27,379 nucleotides of DNA from S144-45 sp015494035 (lineage in GTDB: Bacteria; Pseudomonadota; Gammaproteobacteria; Xanthomonadales; Marinicellaceae). This document shows positions 7,340-13,563 of the stretch, piece by piece (the first letter of the stretch is position 1; every line of letters starts with the position of its first letter). Under the pieces are notes generated by a model, which did not search any database, was not told the origin of the DNA, and saw only the letters and a list, made by a program, of their open reading frames with translations. The stretch spans positions 1 through 27,379 of the forward strand of contig JALUIX010000080.1 of NCBI GenBank assembly GCA_027057345.1, in the 5' to 3' direction. The position numbers and the translations under genes were made by a program.

Positions 7340-8074
7340 CTGACGGGCAGCCAGCATCAGGCGTTTCATGTCTGCCACCGCTGCAGCCAGGCCGGAAAAA
7401 ACCGAGCGGGCAATGATGGCATGACCGATATTCAGTTCCCGAATTGGCTCAATGGCGGCAATGGGCTGCACGTTGTGATAATGCAGGCCATGACCGGCGT
7501 TGATCTGCAGGCCGAGGGAGTCGGCCAGCACTGCGGCTTGTTCAATCCGGACCAGTTCCGTGGTGCGCTCGCTTTCGGCAACGGCATTGGCGTAGGCGCC
7601 AGTGTGCAGTTCGATCACCGGTGCGCCGCAATCGCGGGCGGCCTGAATCTGCCCGGCTTCCGGGTCAATGAACAGCGACACCCGGATGCCGGCCTCGGCC
7701 AGGGTGCGACAATGACTGGCAATGGCGTCAAAACCTCCCACCACATCCAGCCCGCCTTCGGTGGTGATTTCCTCGCGTTTTTCCGGCACCAGACACACGT
7801 CTTCGGGACGAATATGCAAGGCAATGTCCCGCATTTCATCGGTGACAGCCATCTCCAGGTTCATGCGCGTCTGCAGGGTTTCCCGTAGCAGACTTACATC
7901 GCGATCGGTGATGTGGCGACGGTCTTCACGCAGGTGGATGGTGATGGCATCCGCCCCGGCCTGTTCGGCCACAAAAGCCGCCTGAAGCGGGTCTGGATAC
8001 GCCACACCGCGTGCATTTCGCAGCGTGGCCACGTGATCAATGTTGACGCCCAGGGCAATGGTCTGGCTGTGCAT
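7325..8074 (-). CDS. pdxJ: Pyridoxine 5'-phosphate synthase PdxJ
   Basis: A 249-residue TIM-barrel enzyme. It condenses 1-deoxy-D-xylulose 5-phosphate with 3-amino-2-oxopropyl phosphate to give pyridoxine 5'-phosphate, the last ring-forming step of DXP-dependent vitamin B6 synthesis. Diagnostic segments are LGVNIDHVATLRNARG near the N-terminus, ADAITIHLREDRRHI, VCLVPEKREEITTEGG, VSLFIDPE, ELHTGAYA and INAGHGLHYHNV. The natural C-terminus should be about RLMLAAR. The present gene continues with QGSSD and a TGA that lie in the terminal repeat of the element at 7182-7339. If the target tetramer was CTAA, as on the left flank, the ancestral pdxJ stop was TAG at this point. Start ATG 8074 follows an AGGAG site. 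Confidence 0.95.
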   Translation of the reverse strand: MHSQTIALGVNIDHVATLRNARGVAYPDPLQAAFVAEQAGADAITIHLREDRRHITDRDVSLLRETLQTRMNLEMAVTDEMRDIALHIRPEDVCLVPEKREEITTEGGLDVVGGFDAIASHCRTLAEAGIRVSLFIDPEAGQIQAARDCGAPVIELHTGAYANAVAESERTTELVRIEQAAVLADSLGLQINAGHGLHYHNVQPIAAIEPIRELNIGHAIIARSVFSGLAAAVADMKRLMLAARQGSSD

Positions 8075-8144
8075 GTGAACTCCTGATGGGGCTAAACTTA
8101 AATCTACCCGCTGCCCTAATTAGCTGGCAACGCAATGGCGACAA

Positions 8145-9491
8145 TCAATCCCGGCCAGCGTCGGCTTCAGCAAGTGTCTGCTCGATCGCTGCCACCAGTC
8201 GCGGCCATTCTTCGGCCGCCAGCTGCTGATTATAACCGGCCTGCTCTTCCATAATGGCCGCCAGGGCCTGTTGTTCTTCAGGTCGAATATCCGGGTGCCA
8301 GATTTCCGTAATCAGCACTGCCCTGTCCTGACCGGAACGGTTCCAGGCCTCATGCCGGAAACTGTCATCAAACACCAGCACTCCGCCCGGTTGCCAGCCG
8401 CGCTGTTCCTCTCCCACCTTGATGGCGCAATGGGCGGGAATATCCAGCCCCAGGTGCACAGTCAACTTCAGGTTGGACAGGCCGAAATGTGGCGGAATGT
8501 AAGTACTGGGCCGGAGGATGGAAAAAAACGCCTCGGGTGCGTGTTCGGCCAACCTGACCAGCGGTAATTGCTCAAGGACTTGCATGGTTTTTGGACACTG
8601 TCCCCCCACTTCTTCATTGACAACGCCGCCCTTGAGCAGGTGGGCCGAAGACCAGGTCAGGTTTTTTTCCAGTTTTTTCCAGTCCGGATCATCCGGCGTC
8701 TGTTCGTCCACGTACGGTTTGATGGCGGAGCGGGCATTCAGCAAAGCGTTTTTTTCTTCCCCGATGGCCTCAAAACCGGCCCGCAGTGTTTCCAACCAAG
8801 GCGCGTCCAGGTCATAGAAAGGCTGTGCCCTCAAACCGGGAAAAAAATGGTAGCTGGGTCGTTGCAGCGGATGCGCCCATTGAATGGGCTTGAGGCCGTG
8901 AAAATACTCCAGAAACAACCGCACACGCTCTGTTCCCCGGGTCTCGCTGCCCAAGTCCTCGCGCACCGCCTGCCACTGGCTTTGAAAGCGCTGGCGTGCC
9001 AGAAAGTCATTGCTCAGGGTTGATAACTGCTGAATGGCGCGCGGCGCTTCGGGCATTTGCCAGGCACGGGCCAGATTGGGCTGCTGCGAAAACAGCCAGG
9101 CCACCAGACGAGCAGCCAGTGATGGATTCAAGTGCATCAGCTGGGAGGCCAGCATCAAGGCCATTTCTGCCGAAGCCGCACCTTCTGGCATGGCCTGAAG
9201 TCCCTGAAGGAACTGCCGGGCCGCGGCCACAGGCTGACCACGTCGCTGATACAGCAGGCCCAGGTTCTGGCGAATGCCCGGCGCCTCGGGCCGCAATGCC
9301 AGAACTTTCAATAACCAGCCTTCAGCTTCATCCAGGCGATTAGCAATAAAGGCCTGCTGCGCCAGCAGGGACAGGCAAAAGACGTTGTCCGGGTCCGACC
9401 GCAAGGTCTCCTGGCACAAGCGCACGGCTTCTTCGTGGCGGCCTGCGCGGAGACAAGCCTGAATAGATTGTTTTAGCGCCTTGTCGGCCAT
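8145..9491 (-). CDS. TPR plus aspartyl/asparaginyl beta-hydroxylase-type dioxygenase
   Basis: 448 residues from ATG 9491, which has GGGGAT 5 bp upstream; an in-frame TTG 27 bp earlier is less likely. The N-terminal third (about 10-150) has helical repeats of TPR character (HEEAVRLCQETLRSDPDN, RLDEAEGWLLKVLALRPE, GIRQNLGLLYQRRGQ). The C-terminal domain (about 280-410) matches the aspartyl/asparaginyl beta-hydroxylase fold. It has PPHFGLSNLKLTVHLGL with the first iron-binding His, CAIKVGEEQRGWQPGGVLVFDDSFRHEAWN with the second, and a downstream Arg for 2-oxoglutarate. The likely chemistry is Fe(II)/2-oxoglutarate-dependent hydroxylation; the substrate cannot be read from the sequence. It lies 70 bp upstream of pdxJ on the same strand. 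Confidence 0.82.
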   Translation of the reverse strand: MADKALKQSIQACLRAGRHEEAVRLCQETLRSDPDNVFCLSLLAQQAFIANRLDEAEGWLLKVLALRPEAPGIRQNLGLLYQRRGQPVAAARQFLQGLQAMPEGAASAEMALMLASQLMHLNPSLAARLVAWLFSQQPNLARAWQMPEAPRAIQQLSTLSNDFLARQRFQSQWQAVREDLGSETRGTERVRLFLEYFHGLKPIQWAHPLQRPSYHFFPGLRAQPFYDLDAPWLETLRAGFEAIGEEKNALLNARSAIKPYVDEQTPDDPDWKKLEKNLTWSSAHLLKGGVVNEEVGGQCPKTMQVLEQLPLVRLAEHAPEAFFSILRPSTYIPPHFGLSNLKLTVHLGLDIPAHCAIKVGEEQRGWQPGGVLVFDDSFRHEAWNRSGQDRAVLITEIWHPDIRPEEQQALAAIMEEQAGYNQQLAAEEWPRLVAAIEQTLAEADAGRD

Positions 9492-9624
9492 AGTGATCCC
9501 CAGGAAAAACACCCGCAAATCAGAAGTGAGATGAAAGAAACCCGTTATTTGGGCGCGCTGGAAAGCGAACGAGCTCTCAATGGTTGCCTGTTCAAGCCTG
9601 GAGCCCTGTCAGCAATCGGGGAAT

Positions 9625-10425
9625 TTACAGCTTCAGATAACCCAGGTACCACGCGGCGGCCACAGCAGCGGCGGCCAGCACCAGCACCGTAAACACCCAC
9701 TTGCCGGCCTGTCCACCGGAGGCCACGGGCTGGCTTGTCGGCGCCACGGTGGAACCGCTGGCTGCGGCTGAGGCCGCTTTGCCGCGTGCGTTGTCATTTT
9801 TTTCTGGCATGACGGGGTTCTGAATCAGGAAGCGCAAGGAATCAAAACGGATTTCATCCCCCACCTTCAACGCTTTTTCCTTCACCCGCTCGCCATTGAC
9901 AAAGGTGCCATTGCTGGAATCCAGATCACGAACCAGCAAGCCTTCGGGTGTCACCACGATTTCTGCGTGGCGACGGGAAATGCCCTCATCGTTAATGCGG
10001 ATATCGCAATCAGCGTGACGCNNNNNNNNNNTGGTGCCGCGCAAGGGATAGGTTTTTCCAAAGTATGGCCCGGAGACACCACGAATCACGTATTTGGGCA
10101 AAGCCATGCGAACCACCGTCTGGGCCGGGTCATCCTGCGTGCCTGTGCTCTCTTCCAGACGGCAATGCACCTGGGAAATAATAACCAGGTCACCGGGGTT
10201 CAGTGCTTTTTTCTCATGCACCAGCTTGCCATTCACTGAAGCCAGGTGTGCCGGATTATCAATTTCCAGTACATAATCATCGCCACTTTTACGGATTACC
10301 GCGTGCTCTTCGGCCACGCCCTTGGCGGGCAGGCAGATATCCGCACTGTCGCTGCTACCGATGCGGTAGCACTCGCCATCCAGTTCCACTTCTTTGTGTT
10401 CGCCGTGTGGAAAAACCAGTTTCAT
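9625..10425 (-). CDS. Double FHA-domain protein with C-terminal membrane anchor
   Basis: 266 residues from ATG 10425, preceded by AAGGGGAC; the frame extends further upstream but without a credible start. The first FHA-like domain (about 15-90) is degenerate: GSSDSADICL replaces the usual GR motif and AEEHAVI replaces SRxH. The second (about 110-205) is canonical, with RHADCDI, SRRHAEI and DSSNGTFVNG. A low-complexity Ala/Ser linker leads to a single hydrophobic helix (WVFTVLVLAAAAVAAAWYLG) at the extreme C-terminus, suggesting a tail-anchored protein with cytoplasmic FHA domains. FHA domains bind phosphothreonine peptides; no partner kinase is seen in the window. A 10-N gap falls inside the second domain, and the frame is preserved across it. 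Confidence 0.8.
   Translation of the reverse strand: MKLVFPHGEHKEVELDGECYRIGSSDSADICLPAKGVAEEHAVIRKSGDDYVLEIDNPAHLASVNGKLVHEKKALNPGDLVIISQVHCRLEESTGTQDDPAQTVVRMALPKYVIRGVSGPYFGKTYPLRGTXXXXRHADCDIRINDEGISRRHAEIVVTPEGLLVRDLDSSNGTFVNGERVKEKALKVGDEIRFDSLRFLIQNPVMPEKNDNARGKAASAAASGSTVAPTSQPVASGGQAGKWVFTVLVLAAAAVAAAWYLGYLKL
10022..10031. other. Assembly gap of 10 N
   Basis: Ten undetermined bases fall in the second FHA domain. Taken as exactly 10 bases they preserve the reading frame and leave four unknown residues just before RHADCDI, where FHA domains normally read x-(I/V)-G-R. The stated length is therefore plausible, although Ns can be a placeholder of arbitrary size. Confidence 0.95.
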
Positions 10426-10453
10426 GCCGTGTCCCCTTTTTGCTGTTTTGCTG

Positions 10454-10459
10454 ATTATA
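10454..10459 (-). promoter_or_regulatory. Predicted -10 box for the FHA gene
   Basis: The minus strand reads GCGTTATAATCAGC, a perfect TATAAT, about 28 bp upstream of the FHA ATG. No convincing -35 is visible at the usual spacing. Confidence 0.4.
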
Positions 10460-10539
10460 ACGCGCGATGGCAAAAAGGCCAGACCCACGCCACGGCCGCA
10501 TGAGTGAGCGCGGCCTTGCGTGCTTTTTGACAGGCACCT

Positions 10540-10548
10540 TGGTATAAT
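10540..10548 (+). promoter_or_regulatory. Extended -10 promoter for etfBA
   Basis: TGGTATAAT is a perfect -10 hexamer (10543-10548) with the TG of an extended -10 one base upstream, giving a predicted start near 10555 and a short leader to ATG 10581. A TTGACA at 10527-10532 is only 10 bp away and cannot act as its -35 element. Confidence 0.6.
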
Positions 10549-10580
10549 TCCGCCTCGTTTCAAGCCAGGGGAAATCCTCC

Positions 10581-11333
10581 ATGAAAATACTCGTGCCCAT
10601 CAAACGCGTGGTTGACTACAACGTGCGCGTGCAGGTCAAGCCCGACGGCAGCGGCGTGGCCACTGACGGCGTCAAAATGAGCATCAACCCGTTTGATGAA
10701 ATTGCCATTGAAGAAGCCTTGCGCCTGAAAGAACAAGGCAAGGCCGACGAAGTGGTTGTGGTCAGCATTGGGCCCGATGAGGCGCAACAGCAATTGCGCA
10801 CCGCCCTGGCCATGGGAGCTGATCGCGCCATTCTGCTGCAAAGTTCCGATGCGGTACAGCCCCTGCAAGCAGCCAATGCCCTGTTGAAAATCGTGCAAGA
10901 AGAACAACCCGGTCTGGTTATTATGGGCAAACAGGCCATTGATGACGACAACAACCAAACGCCACAAATGCTGGCCACCTTGTGGAACCGGCCCCAGGCC
11001 ACCTTTGTGTCCAAACTGGGCATCGATGGAGAGACAGCCACCGCCACCCGCGAAGTGGATGCCGGCCTGGAAACCATCCGCGTGGATTTGCCTGCCGTGA
11101 TTTCCACCGACCTGCGCCTGAACGAACCACGCTTTGTGAAACTGCCGGACATCATGAAAGCCAAGCGCAAGCCACTGGATACACGCCCGTTGCCCGAAGT
11201 GGTCGGTGATTTTTCCGACAGCCAGCTGGAAATCACCGCTTATGAAGCGCCGCAGCCGCGCCAAAAAGGGGTCATGGTGGAAAACGTGGATGAACTGATC
11301 GCATTGTTAAAAGAAAAAGGACTGGTGGCATGA
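10581..11333 (+). CDS. etfB: Electron transfer flavoprotein beta subunit
   Basis: A 250-residue ETF beta subunit with the family start MKILVPIKRVVDYNVRVQVK, the NPFDEIAIEEALRLKE segment and VVVVSIGPDEAQQQLRTALAMGADRAILL. It also has the signature VIMGKQAIDDDNNQTPQMLA. The C-terminal arm ends in LIALLKEKGLVA. With EtfA it forms the soluble heterodimer that carries FAD and passes electrons from acyl-CoA and related dehydrogenases to ETF:quinone oxidoreductase. The stop overlaps the etfA start by 4 bp (ATGA), showing translational coupling. The extended -10 promoter lies just upstream. Confidence 0.95.
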   Translation: MKILVPIKRVVDYNVRVQVKPDGSGVATDGVKMSINPFDEIAIEEALRLKEQGKADEVVVVSIGPDEAQQQLRTALAMGADRAILLQSSDAVQPLQAANALLKIVQEEQPGLVIMGKQAIDDDNNQTPQMLATLWNRPQATFVSKLGIDGETATATREVDAGLETIRVDLPAVISTDLRLNEPRFVKLPDIMKAKRKPLDTRPLPEVVGDFSDSQLEITAYEAPQPRQKGVMVENVDELIALLKEKGLVA

Positions 11334-12268
11334 GCACAGTATTGATTCTGGCCGAACACGACGGCCAACAACTGAACCAGAGCACCGCCAAGGCCCTGGC
11401 CGCGGCCAAGGCGCTGAACCCGGAAAAAATAGACCTGCTGGTATTTGCCGACAGCCCGCAAGCCGTGGCTGAACAGGCCGCCTCGCTGGATGGGGTGAAC
11501 ACGGTTTACACCATCACCACCGCAGACAACCAGTGGCGTTTGGCGGCAGCCATTGCCCCGACCATCGCCAAACTTGCAGACCAGTACAGCCACATTTTTG
11601 GCCCGTCCACCACTTTTGGCAAGGACGTGATGCCACGTGTGGCCGCCCTGCTGGGCGTGAACCAGGTCAGCGATGTCATGCAGGTGCTGGATGACCACAC
11701 CTTCAAACGCCCCATTTATGCAGGCAATGCCATCATCACCGTCAAGACCCCGGCCAACAAGCCGGTGGTGGCCACCATCCGCACCGCTTCTTTCAAACCG
11801 GCCGATAGCGGTTCGGGTTCAGCCGGCATCGAGAGCCTGCCCTTTGACAACCCGGCCAGCCACACCCGCTTCGTTGCGCTGGAAAGCGGCGACAGCGAAC
11901 GGCCCGATCTGCAAACCGCCAGCAAAGTGGTGTCCGGCGGTCGCGGCGTGGGCAGCGCGGAAAACTTCCAGCTGATTTACGACCTGGCCGACAAGCTTGG
12001 AGCGGCCACCGGCGCATCCCGCGCGGCCGTGGACGCAGGGTTTGTCCCCAACGACATGCAGGTGGGCCAAACCGGGAAGATCATTGCCCCGGACCTTTAC
12101 ATGGCCATTGGCATCAGCGGCGCCATTCAGCACCTGACTGGCATCAAGGATGCCGGCACCATTGTCGCCATCAACAAAGACCCCGAAGCGCCCATATTCG
12201 AAGTGGCAGACATCGGCCTGGCCGGCGACCTGTTCAAAATCGTGCCAGAACTGCTGGAAAAACTCTAG
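11330..12268 (+). CDS. etfA: Electron transfer flavoprotein alpha subunit
   Basis: 312 residues. The N-terminal Rossmann-like domain (MSTVLILAEHDGQQLNQSTAKALAAAKAL) is followed by the C-terminal FAD-binding domain. Its characteristic blocks are VSGGRGVGSAENFQLIYDLADKLGAATGASRAAVDAG, QVGQTGKIIAPDLYMAIGISGAIQHLTGIKDAGTIVAINKDPEAPIFEVAD and GLAGDLFKIVPEL. It is the partner of EtfB, encoded immediately upstream with a 4-bp overlap. The TAG stop is made by the target tetramer CTAG abutting the type A element at 12269-12428. The right-flank tetramer CTAA implies that, before insertion, the same codon may have been TAA. Confidence 0.95.
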   Translation: MSTVLILAEHDGQQLNQSTAKALAAAKALNPEKIDLLVFADSPQAVAEQAASLDGVNTVYTITTADNQWRLAAAIAPTIAKLADQYSHIFGPSTTFGKDVMPRVAALLGVNQVSDVMQVLDDHTFKRPIYAGNAIITVKTPANKPVVATIRTASFKPADSGSGSAGIESLPFDNPASHTRFVALESGDSERPDLQTASKVVSGGRGVGSAENFQLIYDLADKLGAATGASRAAVDAGFVPNDMQVGQTGKIIAPDLYMAIGISGAIQHLTGIKDAGTIVAINKDPEAPIFEVADIGLAGDLFKIVPELLEKL

Positions 12269-12428
12269 GGAGCCTCTGATTGAATCTGGCGCGAGCAGAT
12301 TGTTGTGGAAAATTGTTCAGTTCAAGGCGCAAACCACACGCAATAGCACGCTATTGTGAAGGTTTGCTACGTAGAAATGGGCGATTTTGCGCCGCAAGAT
12401 GCCGTGTCACGATTCGATCAGAGCTTCC
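12269..12428 (+). mobile_element. MITE-like element, type A copy 3
   Basis: 160 bp with termini GGAGCCTCTGATTGAATC and GATCAGAGCTTCC, flanked by CTAG (12265-12268) and CTAA (12429-12432). The core hairpin CAATAGC-AC-GCTATTG is one base shorter in the loop than other type A copies, which accounts for the length. It separates etfA from its terminator at 12454-12490. Confidence 0.87.
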
Positions 12429-12453
12429 CTAACGTTCCGGCGTTAGTACCAGA

Positions 12454-12490
12454 CACAAAAAACCCCGGATTTTCGCCGGGGTTTTTTGTG
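12454..12490. terminator. Bidirectional Rho-independent terminator between etfA and the DUF2892 gene
   Basis: CACAAAAAACCCCGG and CCGGGGTTTTTTGTG form a perfect 15-bp stem around a 7-nt loop, with a T-run on each strand, so it can stop transcription of the convergent etfA (plus) and DUF2892 (minus) genes. A smaller hairpin CTAACG-TTCCGG-CGTTAG (12429-12446) lies just upstream and includes the element's target tetramer. Confidence 0.88.
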
Positions 12491-12514
12491 CACAGGTTTT
12501 TCATTACGCCTGGG

Positions 12515-12715
12515 CTACTGGCATTCACCATCCTTCATGGAACAGGTCTTTATCCCCAGCAGGCTGTACAAGGGGCACCAGCCCATCAGCGCGGTTGCCA
12601 GTGGCACGATACCGATGGCACCTAGCCAGTTCTTTTCGATGATGCCCCAGGCAATCAGGGCAAGGCCGATCAAAATACGTAAAACCTTATCGATGCTTCC
12701 AACGTTTTTCTTCAT
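12515..12715 (-). CDS. DUF2892 small inner-membrane protein (YgaP-tail-like)
   Basis: 66 residues with the family pattern: MKKNVGSIDKVLRILIGLAL, a first hydrophobic hairpin (about 12-42) and the conserved end WCPLYSLLGIKTC. DUF2892 occurs alone or as the membrane part of rhodanese proteins such as YgaP. Two cysteines sit in the conserved C-terminal part (GWCPLYSLLGIKTC) and a third near the end (GEC). AGGAG lies 7 bp upstream of the ATG. It has its own predicted activator-dependent promoter (12743-12785) and lies just downstream of a Crp/Fnr regulator on the same strand, suggesting a regulator-target pair. Biochemical function is unknown. Confidence 0.85.
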   Translation of the reverse strand: MKKNVGSIDKVLRILIGLALIAWGIIEKNWLGAIGIVPLATALMGWCPLYSLLGIKTCSMKDGECQ

Positions 12716-12742
12716 GTTTACTCTCCTGTTGTTGACGGAGAA

Positions 12743-12785
12743 AGAATACCTTCGCCCACCCTGCCAGTCTGTGACTCAAGTCACA
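12743..12785 (-). promoter_or_regulatory. CRP-type site and class II promoter for the DUF2892 gene
   Basis: 12770-12785 reads TGTGACTCAAGTCACA, perfect 7-bp inverted arms matching TGTGA-N6-TCACA. On the minus strand TATTCT (12743-12748) is a -10 candidate; the implied start near 12736 places the palindrome centre at -41.5, the class II activator position for CRP/FNR proteins. The neighbouring regulator at 12850-13476 is the obvious candidate to bind it. Confidence 0.65.
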
Positions 12786-12818
12786 CAGGAGCTTCTTTTC
12801 AGTGTCGCGCTATTATTG

Positions 12819-12853
12819 TTAACCTGGCACCAATATAGGTGATGCCAGGTTAA
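12819..12853 (-). terminator. Hairpin at the end of the Crp/Fnr gene
   Basis: TTAACCTGGCA (12819-12829) and TGCCAGGTTAA (12843-12853) are perfect 11-bp inverted repeats; the stop codon of the regulator gene lies in one arm. No strong T-run follows, so it may be a weak terminator or an mRNA-stabilising structure rather than a full stop before the DUF2892 gene. Confidence 0.5.
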
Positions 12854-13476
12854 TAGCTCAGCAACACCACCCGCCCACGCTGCAATCGCAGCTTGCCGGC
12901 CCTTTCCATTTTTTTCAGCAGGCGTGACACCACTTCACGCGACGTGCCAAGTTCATCGGCAATCTGTTGATGGGTGCGGGCCACAATGGCACAACTGACA
13001 CCCGAATCATGGGTTTCTGAGGTGACTTCGGCATTGGCCTGCAACCAGTCCCACAACCGCTCGGGCAGACTTTTGAATACCACCGAATCCACCAGATCAA
13101 TCAGGTGCGCCAACCGTTGGCTGAGGGTTTCAAACATAAATGAGCGCCAGTGCTCATTTTCGCGCGTCCACTGCCGCACACGCGGAGCTGGCACCAAAAA
13201 AGCCATCACTTGGGTCAGGCAGACCGCCTGGGCGGGAAAAGGTTGGCGGTTCAGAATGCAACCGCTACTGAGTACACAGGATTGACCTCGATCAATATGG
13301 TAAAGGGTAATCATGCGCCCATCCAGAGCCGGCCTTTGCACGGCAATCTGGCCCTGCTCCACCACCACCAGATTTTCACAGGCTTGCCCAGTATAAAGGA
13401 CGATTTGTCCAGCAGGCCAGTGCACCTGCTTGACTTCCGGACAATTACTCAGCCAATGGATTATTGATTCTTGCAT
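12850..13476 (-). CDS. Crp/Fnr-family transcriptional regulator
   Basis: 208 residues with a cyclic-nucleotide-binding-like jelly roll (about 15-110), a dimerisation helix (about 112-150) and a C-terminal winged helix-turn-helix. The recognition helix reads TSREVVSRLLKKME, with R180, E181 and R185 occupying the same order as the CRP residues that contact TGTGA. It lacks the N-terminal cysteine cluster of oxygen-sensing FNR, but has C67 and C73 in GQSCVLSSGCIL inside the sensor domain, which could be redox-active (inference). The cAMP-contact motif of CRP is not obvious. It is divergent from pstS, sharing an 87-bp intergenic region that contains the Pho box. Confidence 0.85.
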   Translation of the reverse strand: MQESIIHWLSNCPEVKQVHWPAGQIVLYTGQACENLVVVEQGQIAVQRPALDGRMITLYHIDRGQSCVLSSGCILNRQPFPAQAVCLTQVMAFLVPAPRVRQWTRENEHWRSFMFETLSQRLAHLIDLVDSVVFKSLPERLWDWLQANAEVTSETHDSGVSCAIVARTHQQIADELGTSREVVSRLLKKMERAGKLRLQRGRVVLLSY

Positions 13477-13496
13477 ACCACGCGCACTCCATCACC

Positions 13497-13530
13497 CTGT
13501 CATAAGCCTGTCATATTCATCACCTACATT
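13497..13530 (+). promoter_or_regulatory. Pho box and -10 of the pstS promoter
   Basis: 13497-13514 is CTGTCAT-AAGC-CTGTCAT, two exact 7-bp PhoB half-sites with the standard 4-bp spacer. TACATT (13525-13530) follows after exactly 10 bp, the geometry in which PhoB replaces the -35 element. The predicted start is near 13537. The box also lies upstream of the divergent Crp/Fnr gene. Confidence 0.9.
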
Positions 13531-13563
13531 AGCGGCCAACACCAACCAGCAGAGGAAAATGCC

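Noticed and set aside
10527..10548. TTGACA followed by TATAAT before etfB as a classic sigma-70 promoter
   Set aside because: The spacing is only 10 bp, far from 17. The extended -10 (TGGTATAAT) is a better explanation.
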